NCBI GenBank assembly: GCA_017303805.1
Contig: JAFLBQ010000006.1
Span: 124,001-188,000 of the forward strand
Length of the DNA: 64,000 nt
Source: Cytophagales bacterium
Lineage (GTDB): Bacteria; Bacteroidota; Bacteroidia; Cytophagales; Cyclobacteriaceae
Direction of reading: 5' to 3'
The notes under the pieces were generated by a model. It searched no databases. It was given only the letters and a program-made list of their open reading frames with translations, and was not told the DNA's origin. Shown here one piece after another: positions 42,687 through 50,960 of the stretch (its first letter is position 1; every line of letters begins with the position of its first letter). A program made the translations under genes and the position numbers.

Positions 42687-43241
42687 CTATGCCGCGCTTC
42701 GCGTATATTCAGTTTTAAACGCAGACACTGAAATTCCTGTTATCGCCCGGAATTGTTTTGACAAGTGTTGAACGTTGGAATAGCCCATGCGATACGAGAT
42801 TTCACTCAAGGTCAGTTCCCCTTCCCTGAGTAGTTGTTTAACTCTGTCCACCTTTCTTTCAATAGCAAAGGCCTCGATTGTCTTATTCTGGTTTCTGCTA
42901 AAGAGTTTGGTCAGGCTAAAGTAATTCCTAGCCAGGTGATCGGACAGGTAAGCCGATAGTCTGCTTACATTATTCCCCGCTTCCACTTCATTGAGGTATT
43001 TAATAATATGAATTTTTATTTCTTCTACCGTCACCTCTGTTTTGTCGTAAACGACTTGCAGACCGACTTCACGTAGTTTCTTTTCAAGCGTTGGTAAAAT
43101 TGTATCACAGGGGCTTGAAAAAATTACGCGACCCAATTCAACCTTTTGAGGAGGGGTATTTAGTTGCTGAAGTACCTGCATGACGTAGATAACACAGCGT
43201 TCACAGACCATATTTTTTATATGAAGTTCGTACGTTTTCAT
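42687..43241 (-). CDS. AraC-type regulator with HMA-like N-terminus
   Basis: 184 residues from MKTYELHIKNMVCERCVIYV. The first 70 residues have the beta-alpha-beta layout of a heavy-metal-associated domain, with Cys in KNMVCERC as the M/C-x-x-C ligand pair and later VVYDKTEVTVEEI. The C-terminal 90 residues form an AraC helix-turn-helix pair (SLTKLFSRNQNKTIEAF, LSEISYRMGYSNVQHLSKQFRAITG). This looks like a direct metal-sensing activator of the copper operon; the proof would be metal binding and promoter binding. A TTG two codons upstream is an alternative start. Confidence 0.85.
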   Translation of the reverse strand: MKTYELHIKNMVCERCVIYVMQVLQQLNTPPQKVELGRVIFSSPCDTILPTLEKKLREVGLQVVYDKTEVTVEEIKIHIIKYLNEVEAGNNVSRLSAYLSDHLARNYFSLTKLFSRNQNKTIEAFAIERKVDRVKQLLREGELTLSEISYRMGYSNVQHLSKQFRAITGISVSAFKTEYTRSAA

Positions 43242-43344
43242 AACCAATAGTTAATTTTCGTTTTGAAGAAGAAGACTTTAGAATTGACGAGTGTCGCTTT
43301 ACGCGAAACACGGATTAAACAGGAAGCATCTCGAAAACTAACTA

Positions 43345-43791
43345 TCAGATTTGAAAGGAATTTAGAAGAACTCTTTTGTAAGTCCCCTCATTGTTATAAA
43401 GAAATTGGGGATGTGCCACACTCGCGGAGAAGGTGGTATTGATGTTGATGAGCGAAACGGGGGTAACAATGTTGAATAAAGGAGCAGCATTGGCGGCTAC
43501 CTCCACAATCAATGTCTCAGTGCTTAAAGAAAGAGCCGCAAAAAACTTGGTCATCCCATCCGCACAGCAGCAATCCTCGGGAGCGATTTCAAAGGCAACA
43601 TTCTTCGTAAGCCAATGATGTACTTTTGCCGATATTTCCTTTGTGTGTTTACAATGAGAATCTGGACGATCTGAGTGCATTACCATGCCTGATGTACATA
43701 CGAAATTGCAAACAATGGTTGTCGAAACCGATAAGGTAAAGAACAGGGACAGGAAAAGGCTGTATTTTCGTATGGTTGTCAGGGGAGTCAT
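43345..43791 (-). CDS. Exported Cys-containing hypothetical protein
   Basis: 148 residues from an internal ATG (MTPLTTIRKYSLFLSLFFTL), which gives a good signal peptide; starts further upstream add an unconvincing polar leader. The mature part holds a DSHCKHTK motif, EDCCCADG with three adjacent Cys, and a C-terminus YNNEGTYKRVLLNSFQI. I do not recognise the family. It resembles the other small Cys/His proteins of this locus in size, export and position. Confidence 0.6.
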   Translation of the reverse strand: MTPLTTIRKYSLFLSLFFTLSVSTTIVCNFVCTSGMVMHSDRPDSHCKHTKEISAKVHHWLTKNVAFEIAPEDCCCADGMTKFFAALSLSTETLIVEVAANAAPLFNIVTPVSLININTTFSASVAHPQFLYNNEGTYKRVLLNSFQI

Positions 43792-43941
43792 CCAATGGCA
43801 AAGTAGTGAGTTCTGTTTACTCGTATCATGACCAATGTTGGCTAAGACAATGACTTTTGTCAGGAGTGGTCTCTCAAAAAAAAAGCGCATGAAAGTTTTT
43901 TCCACGCGCCTTATTTCACTTGCAACCAGATCAAGTGAGGA

Positions 43942-44304
43942 TCAATTCAAGACCATATCCGGTAGTCCTTTCGATGATACCCACTTGCCTTCTGGCGTGA
44001 ATTTAATCTCTACATTCTTGCCTTCTTTTTTACCCCTGTAACTGTAGTGAAGGGGAATAGCTCTCGATGTTCCCGGTTTTCCCTGATCACCGGGGATCGC
44101 GGTGGTATGTTCAAAATGAGCATACCACACGCCTCCTTTGATGTCTGCTTTTGCAGAGGCAAACTCATTTTCAAAGGTCTTTAAGACAGATACCGGCACC
44201 TGTTCGTCCCTGATTTTCTCTACCATGTTCATGGGAATGGTTTGCGCGAATGTCCATACAGCACTTAGTAACAGGAAAGACAAAGTGAATTTTAGCGTTT
44301 TCAT
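43942..44304 (-). CDS. Small secreted PepSY-like protein
   Basis: 120 residues with signal peptide ending TFAQ. The mature part (DEQVPVSVLKTFENEFASAK, WYAHFEHT, NVEIKFTPEGKWVSSKG) resembles the PepSY-like/BLIP-like fold of small Bacteroidota proteins, in which a helix is followed by a sheet. No Cys. It follows an SPFH lipoprotein gene and might bind a ligand in the periplasm. Family assignment is tentative. Confidence 0.6.
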   Translation of the reverse strand: MKTLKFTLSFLLLSAVWTFAQTIPMNMVEKIRDEQVPVSVLKTFENEFASAKADIKGGVWYAHFEHTTAIPGDQGKPGTSRAIPLHYSYRGKKEGKNVEIKFTPEGKWVSSKGLPDMVLN

Positions 44305-44333
44305 ATTATTAATATTTAAAGGTTTGACAATAA

Positions 44334-45131
44334 TTATTTATCATGAGTATCCAGAATCACCGGCAGGCCATCCTTACCAATGGGCACAAAGAAAAATTTG
44401 GTATTTGGGCTGGACGTTAGCTTATCCTGAACTTCCAATGCCTTGTATTGCAGGTAACGTTGAGTGAGGCCTGCATCAATAATCTGTTGCGCGTCACGCT
44501 GTCCTTTTGCCAGGATGCGTTGAATCTCAGCATTCTTCTCGGCTATCTTTATTTCATATTCCTTTTGTTCTATGGCCTGTTGTACGGCAAGTTTCTTATC
44601 CACTGCCGAAGTAACTACTGTCGGGTATTCAATATGTTTTACCGTAACGTTGTTGAATTCAATATGCTTTCCTTTTGTCAGCATCATCAGGCGGGTGAGG
44701 ATGGCGGACTCGATCTCCGGACTTTTTGGTGACACCATGGTGTACTTGTATGTTGAAAAAACATTTCGTACCAGGCTCATGAACTCAGGCTTGATTACTT
44801 TGTTGTAGTAGTCTTTGCCAACTTCCAGTTCCAATTGTGGCAGTTCGGAAGCTACCGGCCTCAGCGTAACGGAAACGGTAAGATCGATGTGCAACTCATC
44901 TTCCGTAAGGATTGATACGTTTTCGTTATAGGTTTGCCATTGCATATTATAACCGACCACACCATTCCAGGGCCAATGCCACACAACGCCATTAGAATAG
45001 ATTTTGTCGGTTACTAACCCTTTGCTTAATGGCTTCCATCGCATGGCATTGTAGCCGGGTTTTACTACCGAGCATCCGGCTGCCAGCAAGAGAATTGTTG
45101 CAGCCATCACGAAATTCAAATTTGTTTTCAT
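44334..45131 (-). CDS. SPFH/prohibitin-family lipoprotein
   Basis: 265 residues. Lipobox AAGC (Cys20) instead of the usual transmembrane anchor. SPFH domain about 35-190 (VGYNMQWQTYNENVSILTEDEL, YYNKVIKPEFMSLVRNVFSTY), then a heptad-rich helix (EQKEYEIKIAEKNAEIQRIL). A lipidated member would sit at the periplasmic face or outer membrane, not in the inner-membrane rafts typical of the family. Such proteins scaffold membrane complexes; the partner here is unknown. Confidence 0.85.
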   Translation of the reverse strand: MKTNLNFVMAATILLLAAGCSVVKPGYNAMRWKPLSKGLVTDKIYSNGVVWHWPWNGVVGYNMQWQTYNENVSILTEDELHIDLTVSVTLRPVASELPQLELEVGKDYYNKVIKPEFMSLVRNVFSTYKYTMVSPKSPEIESAILTRLMMLTKGKHIEFNNVTVKHIEYPTVVTSAVDKKLAVQQAIEQKEYEIKIAEKNAEIQRILAKGQRDAQQIIDAGLTQRYLQYKALEVQDKLTSSPNTKFFFVPIGKDGLPVILDTHDK

Positions 45132-45144
45132 AGTACTGATAAGT

Positions 45145-45318
45145 TTAAGTGTTCAAGAACTCACAACGATCTCCAAATTCATTTTTGCACCAGGCGATGA
45201 ACGAACCGATTTCGTTCTCTGGCAAGAGTCTGAGCGCCTTGACATATTCTTTCTTTAACAGGTCTCTGTCAAAGCTTATTTTTCTCAAGATCAGTTTGCA
45301 GTACTCGAACCTGCTCAT
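45145..45318 (-). CDS. Small hypothetical protein (57 aa)
   Basis: 57 residues beginning MSRFEYCKLILRKISFDRDL, with ALRLLPENEIGSFIAWC in the second half. The LPENE...WC pattern recurs in small Bacteroidota proteins of unknown function. I chose the internal ATG because the 18 upstream in-frame residues look unlike the family. It is followed 13 bp later by the SPFH lipoprotein gene. Confidence 0.55.
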   Translation of the reverse strand: MSRFEYCKLILRKISFDRDLLKKEYVKALRLLPENEIGSFIAWCKNEFGDRCEFLNT

Positions 45319-45506
45319 GGTGTGAATGATTTTGTTACTTTTTATAACGCGGGTAGCCTGAGCACGGCTCAAATTTTTTTGGCTATGATGTGTATTTTAT
45401 TGCAGCACTAAGAACGAGAAAGCGAGGGCAGGCACCTGACCAATTAAGTGTAAATCAATGCCAAAGTTTTTTCACCTCCCCTTATGATGAAACGTTAAAT
45501 TCAATA

Positions 45507-46067
45507 ATGAAAATCAAGAGACTATGTATTGGACTTTTGGCTTTGTTGCTGGCGTTTCCTTCATGGAGGTTGCTGGCTCAAAGTACGTTTAAGTCGAAGT
45601 ATGGATCATTGTCAATTACTGCCTCGTACTTTGACCTTCCCTTGACGGTCCATACGAAAGCGGTTGAAGTTTCATTGGACTACGAGACTTCAGAAATCAT
45701 TCTTATCCTCAGCCCAACGGCTTTGCATACCGGCATCGATTCAATTGATCATCGTTTAAAAATAATCGACAATACATGGGTATTACGAGGCAACCTTAAC
45801 CTGGGGCGCATTAATACAACAACCCATGCGCCACAGAATTTTCAATTGACCGGAATTCTTGAATTGCTGCCAAACCAGAAACTGACTGTTAAAGGCATTG
45901 GTCGGCTTGAGCATATCGGTGGAGGGGAAGAAATGGCATGCGAGCTTGCGTTTTACTTTGATTTAGATTTGGAACCCTTGGGGATATCCGCCCTAACGGG
46001 ACCATCCGGGAGCGAAAACCTGGTTAAGGTCCGGTTCTTTGAAACGGTATTGAGAAAAGTTAACTGA
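45507..46067 (+). CDS. Secreted YceI-like protein
   Basis: 186 residues from MKIKRLCIGLLALLLAFPSW, signal peptide ending LLAQ. Beta-rich mature part with STFKSKYGSLSITASY at the start, LRGNLNLGRI and KLTVKGIGRLEHIGGGEEM, resembling a lipocalin-like YceI barrel but too divergent to be certain. It heads a + strand group of four small envelope genes in front of the mercury operon and is divergent from the copper run; the 188-bp gap holds both promoters. Confidence 0.55.
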   Translation: MKIKRLCIGLLALLLAFPSWRLLAQSTFKSKYGSLSITASYFDLPLTVHTKAVEVSLDYETSEIILILSPTALHTGIDSIDHRLKIIDNTWVLRGNLNLGRINTTTHAPQNFQLTGILELLPNQKLTVKGIGRLEHIGGGEEMACELAFYFDLDLEPLGISALTGPSGSENLVKVRFFETVLRKVN

Positions 46068-46088
46068 AAATAATTTTAGACATCTTTT

Positions 46089-46277
46089 ATGAAAAATCAT
46101 TGGTTATGGATGATCATTGGGTGCGGCTTGCCGCTGCTCCTCATTTTCCTACTACCGGTTTTTGGCATTAAGTCAAATACAGGATTCCTGCTGTTTATGA
46201 TTCTTTGTTTTGCCTCTCATCTTTTTATGATGCGCGACATGAATCACACAAGTAATGACAAACACTCCCATCACTAA
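46089..46277 (+). CDS. Small two-helix membrane protein, His-rich tail (DUF2933-like)
   Basis: 62 residues, two transmembrane helices (about 5-22 and 32-46), then a short tail MRDMNHTSNDKHSHH. Size and tail resemble DUF2933-type proteins found with metal genes. Start lies 21 bp after the YceI-like gene. Metal binding by the tail is inference. Confidence 0.65.
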   Translation: MKNHWLWMIIGCGLPLLLIFLLPVFGIKSNTGFLLFMILCFASHLFMMRDMNHTSNDKHSHH

Positions 46278-46289
46278 AACGAAATTGAT

Positions 46290-46568
46290 ATGGCACAGAT
46301 TCACATAAAACGCTTTGGTTTTGCCTGTGGAGCTACAGGAGTACTATTGTACCTGGGGTGCATATTAGTAATGGCAACAGTAGGGAGAGAAGGCACCGTA
46401 TTATTCCTCAACAGTTTATTGCATGGCATCGATGTTTCATCAATCCTACGGATGAACATGTCCATAACAGAAGTCTTGATCGGTGTCGTTCAAACTTTTA
46501 TACTGGGATGGTTAACTGGGGCGTGTGTAGCCGCCTTTTACAACATTTCAATAAGAAAGTCCGGATAA
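46290..46568 (+). CDS. DUF5676-like small membrane protein
   Basis: 92 residues, two transmembrane helices (about 11-30 and 60-82) with a loop holding HGIDVSSILRMNMS. The GWLTGACVAAFYNI end and the HGIDVSxI loop match the DUF5676 family often linked with heavy-metal genes. Follows the previous gene by 12 bp. Function unknown. Confidence 0.7.
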   Translation: MAQIHIKRFGFACGATGVLLYLGCILVMATVGREGTVLFLNSLLHGIDVSSILRMNMSITEVLIGVVQTFILGWLTGACVAAFYNISIRKSG

Positions 46569-46593
46569 CAAAAGAGAGTTCTATATTTTTTGT

Positions 46594-47190
46594 ATGAAGG
46601 CACTCACAACAATAATAATATTAGCTACAACAGGTTTCATAAGTGGATGTATGACTTTCACGAACCTGACGGTCAAGTATGATAAGAAGATTGATTTCGA
46701 CCAATACCAAACTTATGCATGGCTGCCCGATGCCGACAAGTCCGGGAACAATGATTTCGACAACGATTTTATTCGGCAACGGATACGAAACTATATAGGG
46801 CACTGCCTAAAGGAGCGACAATATGCAACGGATACGCTGCAGCCCGATCTGCTGGTACGTGTGAAGTGGATGGCCGAAGCCAGGGAATCGATTACGCCTG
46901 ATTTGACTGAGCGACCCTTTTATTACGACCGGATATATTATAATGATCCGTTTACTATTCGAATTTCACCGCGAGGGAAAATTGATTACACGAACCGATA
47001 TCCGGTTACGAACACAAAAACAAAAAAGCAGACCTACTATCATAACGGAGTAGAAGTGCTTCTAATTGATGCAAAAACAAAAGAAGTAATATGGAATGGT
47101 TTCACGAGTGATGATATTTATGATCCTAAATTGATCCATAAAGAACTTCATCCTTCAATTCACAAAATGATGAGACAGTTGCCAGACTAA
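46594..47190 (+). CDS. DUF4136-family lipoprotein
   Basis: 198 residues; lipobox ISGC (Cys19). The domain begins VKYDKKIDFDQYQTYAWLPD, the DUF4136 hallmark, and ends TKEVIWNGFTSDDIYDPKLI with the KxVWxG pattern. Probably outer-membrane anchored; function unknown. It is the last gene before the 217-bp gap with the mercury promoter. Confidence 0.85.
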   Translation: MKALTTIIILATTGFISGCMTFTNLTVKYDKKIDFDQYQTYAWLPDADKSGNNDFDNDFIRQRIRNYIGHCLKERQYATDTLQPDLLVRVKWMAEARESITPDLTERPFYYDRIYYNDPFTIRISPRGKIDYTNRYPVTNTKTKKQTYYHNGVEVLLIDAKTKEVIWNGFTSDDIYDPKLIHKELHPSIHKMMRQLPD

Positions 47191-47333
47191 CAAACACACT
47201 AGATAATAGATTGGGCACAGTATTAAATCACAAAGATCGTTGATTGGTCATTTGCAAGCCGAAATAAAAGGACGATGTCTCCTCGAAGGTAAGTTGCTAA
47301 GCCCACATAGGATAAATACAACTATTTGATTAA

Positions 47334-47353
47334 TTTAAGTATTTGCTTAAATA
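47334..47353. promoter_or_regulatory. Candidate ArsR-type operator
   Basis: ATTTAAG-6 nt-CTTAAAT, a perfect inverted repeat that overlaps the -33 TTTG element of the mercury promoter. ArsR-family repressors block polymerase from such AT-rich dyads; the first gene downstream encodes an ArsR regulator. Confidence 0.6.
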
Positions 47354-47374
47354 AGGAAACTATTTTATCTTTGA
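47343..47374 (+). promoter_or_regulatory. Promoter of the mercury operon
   Basis: TTTG (47343-47346) and TATCTTTG (47367-47374) match the Bacteroidota -33 and -7 elements with 20 bp between them. The -7 box agrees fully with TAnnTTTG and lies about 35 bp before the ArsR start codon. Confidence 0.7.
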
Positions 47375-47407
47375 GCCCGTTAAATCATTGAAAACAATTT
47401 ATAAAAA

Positions 47408-47782
47408 ATGGAAAAAAACACTTGTATTCGGGTATTGGCCGATCCTGTTCAAATCAGGCAATGCAAAGAGGAAATAACTGCAAAGAAGAGCGCTTTCTGT
47501 CACTTAAGTAATGTGCTGAGCCTGGCAGGCAACGAAGTAAGGCTTAAAATCTTGTACCTGCTGGATTCCGAAAAAGAACTTTGTCCTTGTGATTTGAGCG
47601 ATATACTGCAAATGAGTATTCCGGCCGTATCTCAGCACCTGCGCAAAATGAAGGATGGCGGATTAATTGAGAATAAAAAAGTCGGGCAAACCATCTTTTA
47701 TTCACTGTCAGCCGAGCACCTGAAAACCCTAAGACCATTTTTTAAGCAAATCAGAGAACTGAACGAAAAAGCAGAAGTATGA
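47408..47782 (+). CDS. ArsR-family metalloregulator
   Basis: 124 residues with winged-helix core (about 30-110). ELCPCDLSDILQMSIPAVSQHLRKM contains the alpha3-type Cys pair of ArsR/CadC sensors plus the DNA-recognition helix; a third Cys is at residue 36 (AFCHLS) and another at the start (NTCIRV), so a three- or four-Cys thiolate site for a soft metal such as Hg(II) is possible. It overlaps merTP by four bases and takes the place of MerR here. Derepression by metal is the expected mode. Confidence 0.88.
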   Translation: MEKNTCIRVLADPVQIRQCKEEITAKKSAFCHLSNVLSLAGNEVRLKILYLLDSEKELCPCDLSDILQMSIPAVSQHLRKMKDGGLIENKKVGQTIFYSLSAEHLKTLRPFFKQIRELNEKAEV

Positions 47783-48393
47783 ACAAGCAAGCAGAAAATA
47801 CCTGGATAGCAGGCGTAGTGGTTGCGTTAACGGCATCGCTTTGTTGTATCACACCTGTTCTGGCGCTGATTTCAGGAATCGGTGGAATTGCGGCCACTTT
47901 CTCGTGGCTGGAGCCTGCGCGTCCTTATTTGATCGGTTTTACCACGTTGATATTAGGATTTGCATGGTATCAAAAGCTTAAGCCCCACAAAAGTGACGTA
48001 GAATGCGATTGCGAAACTGATGATAAACCATCGTTCTGGCATTCGAAAACTTTTCTTGGAATTGTCACCGTTCTGGCTATTGGTCTGTTGGCCTTTCCTA
48101 GCTACGCTCATATTTTCTACCCCAGAAGCCCAGTAGCGAATGTCGTGATTGTTGAAAAAAGTAACATCAAACAGATGGAACTGAAAATATCTGGCATGAC
48201 CTGTCAGAGCTGCTCGGAACATGTTAATCATGCACTGGATGGAGTTGCCGGAGTCCTTGAACATACGACTTCATACGAGCAAGGAAATAGCCTGGTAAAG
48301 TTTGACAAAAGCAAAGCCACTGAACAGGAATTAATTGAGGCTGTTAATGCAACGGGCTATAAAGTGACTGAAACAAAAACGATAGAGGATTAA
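47779..48393 (+). CDS. MerTP: mercuric transporter with fused MerP-like domain (copy 1)
   Basis: 204 residues. MerT half: SLCCITPVLALISGIGGIAA with the membrane Cys pair, and two more helices, with CDCET in the cytoplasmic loop. A C-terminal HMA domain (about 130-200) has SGMTCQSCSEH. The fused arrangement brings Hg(II) capture and import together; Hg(II) is then passed to MerA. A second MerTP closes the operon. Confidence 0.92.
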   Translation: MNKQAENTWIAGVVVALTASLCCITPVLALISGIGGIAATFSWLEPARPYLIGFTTLILGFAWYQKLKPHKSDVECDCETDDKPSFWHSKTFLGIVTVLAIGLLAFPSYAHIFYPRSPVANVVIVEKSNIKQMELKISGMTCQSCSEHVNHALDGVAGVLEHTTSYEQGNSLVKFDKSKATEQELIEAVNATGYKVTETKTIED

Positions 48394-48414
48394 GTCTAAA
48401 CCAACTCAATAAAA

Positions 48415-48804
48415 ATGAAAGCGATACTTTTTACATTTCTATCGGTCGCACTGGTGTGCGGCAGCAACGCAGCTTTTGGCCAAAGTAAGGATAAACCCTT
48501 TGGCGATACCAATACAAAAGTCGTAGAGTTAAAAGTGACCGGCATGACCTGCCAGGGCTGTGCGGATCAGGTCACCTCGGCTTTGTCGGAAAAGAAAGGC
48601 GTAGTTAAATCGGATGTGAAATTTTCTGAGAACTCGGCAAGTGTCACCTATGATCCTGCCACCATTACTGAAACCGAGATCATCAAAACGGTTGAAGACA
48701 CCGGGTTCAAAGCAGAGCCGGTTAAAAAGTCTACAAAAAAAGATGAACTGAAAACAGGCTCAACAGACGCATCCTCTTGTTGCGCGCCTAAAAAGAAGAC
48801 GTAA
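48415..48804 (+). CDS. Periplasmic HMA-domain protein (MerP-like)
   Basis: 129 residues: signal peptide (to AAFGQ), HMA domain (about 37-102) with VTGMTCQGCADQV, and a Lys-rich tail ending SSCCAPKKK. The extra CC at the C-terminus is unusual for MerP and could give a second thiol site. Lies between merTP and merA. Likely binds Hg(II) in the periplasm. Confidence 0.88.
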   Translation: MKAILFTFLSVALVCGSNAAFGQSKDKPFGDTNTKVVELKVTGMTCQGCADQVTSALSEKKGVVKSDVKFSENSASVTYDPATITETEIIKTVEDTGFKAEPVKKSTKKDELKTGSTDASSCCAPKKKT

Positions 48805-48836
48805 CAATAACATAGTAAACTATAATACTAAACGCT

Positions 48837-50507
48837 GTGAAAGAGAATAATAGTGAAGCAAAATCGGAAGTAGCATTGGAGATCAGTGGAATGACGTGTG
48901 ACCATTGCGCTCTATCTATTGGAAAAAGGTTTGAAGGAGAAAGCGGGATACTGGATAAGCAGATCAGCTACTCCGAAAAGAAGGGTGTCTTCAGTTACAA
49001 CCCTTCACTCATTTCGAAACAGGAAATCATCGACACCATCAACGCCTCTAAAAGCTACCGGGTAACAGGCGAGATCAATTCGAACGGAACCGGGAAAAAC
49101 CACTTCGACCTGATTATCATCGGTGGCGGATCGGCCGCTTTTTCGGCAGCGATCAGGGCAGAAGAGTTGGGATTGTCAACCTTGATGGTTAACGCAGGGC
49201 TTCCCTTCGGAGGGACTTGCGTAAATGTTGGGTGTGTTCCATCCAAAACATTAATTCGTTCAGCGGAAGCGGCTTACCATGCTAATCATTCCAATTTCGG
49301 AGGTGTGAAACCCAAAGGCGCGGAAGTCGATTTCAAAAAAGTTATTCGCGATGAAAAAGAACTTGTCTCCGTGCTCCAGCAAAAAAAGTATCTCGATGTT
49401 GTCGGAGACTTTCAGTCATTGCAAATGATAGAAGGATGGGCTGAATTCCTGGATACCAAAACCATCATCGTAAACGGTAAGGATAAATACACAGCCCTTA
49501 AATTTATCATTACTACCGGAGCAACAACACATATTCCCGAGATAGAAGGCCTGCAGGAAATTGATTATTTGACCAACGCAACCCTGTTCGACCTGGAAGA
49601 AAAACCTGAAAGCCTCACGATCATGGGGGCTGGGTATATCGGGCTGGAAATAGCAATGGCCTACAACAGGCTTGGCGTTAAGGTGCGCATTATCGAATTC
49701 ACTGATCGTGTTTTAAGAACACAGACACCCGACATTAGCGAAGAGCTTGAAAAGCAAATGAGAGTCGAAGGAATAGAAATACTTCCCAACTTCCGCGCGG
49801 TGAAATTCGAAAAATCAGGAAACGATACGATCATCTACTGCAAGTGCCCCGATGGATCAATAACGAAGCTTGTTGAACCTGGCCGCATCGTTGTCGTCTC
49901 AGGGATCACTCCCAATACAAAGAAAATAGGAGCAAATAATATTGGGATTAAGCTTAGTGGGAAGGGAAACATCATCGTCAGCGAAAAAATGGAAACGAGC
50001 GTGGCCAATATTTACGCTGCTGGAGATGTGACCAATACACCGTCTTTCGTGTACACAGCTGCACATGAAGGTAAAGTCGCTGTAGAGAATGCATTTACGG
50101 GAGCCGAAAAGAAAGTAGACTACACTTCCCTGCCATGGGTCGTCTTCACTGATCCACAAGTGGCCGGTGCCGGGCTTGACGAAGTGCAGGCTGAAGCGCA
50201 GGGCATCCCGTTTGAAGTTTCAAAAATTTCTCTTACGGATGTACCGCGCAGCATTGCCGCCCGCGACACCCGCGGTTTTATCAAGTTGATCAGGAATACT
50301 GCGACTGACAAATTGATCGGTGCAAGAGTTATTGCTCCCGAAGGCGGTGAACTTATCCAGCAGTTGAGTATGGCTATCAAGTATGGCATAACCGTAACCG
50401 ATCTTGCACAAGATTTGTATCCCTACCTCACGCTCAGCGAAGGGATCAAGCTGGCTGCTATTGCCTTTGGAAAAGATGTGGCCAAGCTGAGTTGTTGTGC
50501 GAGTTAG
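48837..50507 (+). CDS. merA: Mercuric reductase
   Basis: 556 residues from a GTG start. N-terminal HMA domain (SGMTCDHCALSI, about 14-80), FAD-binding LIIIGGGSAAFSAAIRAEELG, redox pair FGGTCVNVGCVPSK, NAD(P) loop LTIMGAGYIGLEIAMAYNRLG, and terminal LSCCAS with the Cys pair that passes Hg(II) to the active site. All MerA hallmarks are present. It reduces Hg(II) to volatile Hg(0) with NADPH in the cytoplasm. No MerB is nearby, so only inorganic mercury resistance is expected. Confidence 0.97.
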   Translation: MKENNSEAKSEVALEISGMTCDHCALSIGKRFEGESGILDKQISYSEKKGVFSYNPSLISKQEIIDTINASKSYRVTGEINSNGTGKNHFDLIIIGGGSAAFSAAIRAEELGLSTLMVNAGLPFGGTCVNVGCVPSKTLIRSAEAAYHANHSNFGGVKPKGAEVDFKKVIRDEKELVSVLQQKKYLDVVGDFQSLQMIEGWAEFLDTKTIIVNGKDKYTALKFIITTGATTHIPEIEGLQEIDYLTNATLFDLEEKPESLTIMGAGYIGLEIAMAYNRLGVKVRIIEFTDRVLRTQTPDISEELEKQMRVEGIEILPNFRAVKFEKSGNDTIIYCKCPDGSITKLVEPGRIVVVSGITPNTKKIGANNIGIKLSGKGNIIVSEKMETSVANIYAAGDVTNTPSFVYTAAHEGKVAVENAFTGAEKKVDYTSLPWVVFTDPQVAGAGLDEVQAEAQGIPFEVSKISLTDVPRSIAARDTRGFIKLIRNTATDKLIGARVIAPEGGELIQQLSMAIKYGITVTDLAQDLYPYLTLSEGIKLAAIAFGKDVAKLSCCAS

Positions 50508-50528
50508 GATGAACAAAACAGACAGAGT

Positions 50529-50933
50529 ATGATCTCCCAAGATTTGACCAAAGATTTCAGGGATTCAATCCGTGGACTATCCGGCCATTTGCGTGGCATT
50601 GAGAAGATGGTGAACACAGAATTCCCCGACCAAACTCTTTTACAACTGAAAGCAGTTCAGGCTGGGCTTCAAAAAGCAACACTCATGTTGTTGGATGAAG
50701 TTTACCGTAAGGCGCTGGCAGAAAAGATTTCGTTTTCATGGCAAAATTGTCCTGGGAATTGCGGTTATGAAAAGAGTATTGATATGCTCCGCAGTTTGTT
50801 CCCTGATATTAAGTTGGATGAGATACCTGAAAAATTGAAGGAAGCGGCAAAAATCGAGGATCATTTGAAGAAAATTATTTCACAAAATAACTTGGAGCCC
50901 CCCTCCACCGGGAAGTTACATTTGGATCAGTAA
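50529..50933 (+). CDS. CsoR/DUF156-like helical protein lacking the usual metal ligands
   Basis: 134 residues. The first 75 residues follow the CsoR/RcnR three-helix layout: RGLSGHLRGIEKMV in helix 1, LLQLKAVQAGLQKATLMLLDEVYRKAL in helix 2. The Cys and His-x-x-x-Cys ligands of CsoR are replaced by ordinary residues. Instead a Cys pair occurs later in WQNCPGNCGYEKS. A tail of 50 residues without known homology follows. It could be a redox or thiol-metal sensor, or a degraded regulator retained as a binding protein. Confidence 0.55.
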   Translation: MISQDLTKDFRDSIRGLSGHLRGIEKMVNTEFPDQTLLQLKAVQAGLQKATLMLLDEVYRKALAEKISFSWQNCPGNCGYEKSIDMLRSLFPDIKLDEIPEKLKEAAKIEDHLKKIISQNNLEPPSTGKLHLDQ

Positions 50934-50960
50934 AACCGTTCAACGTCTAAATTAATATTT

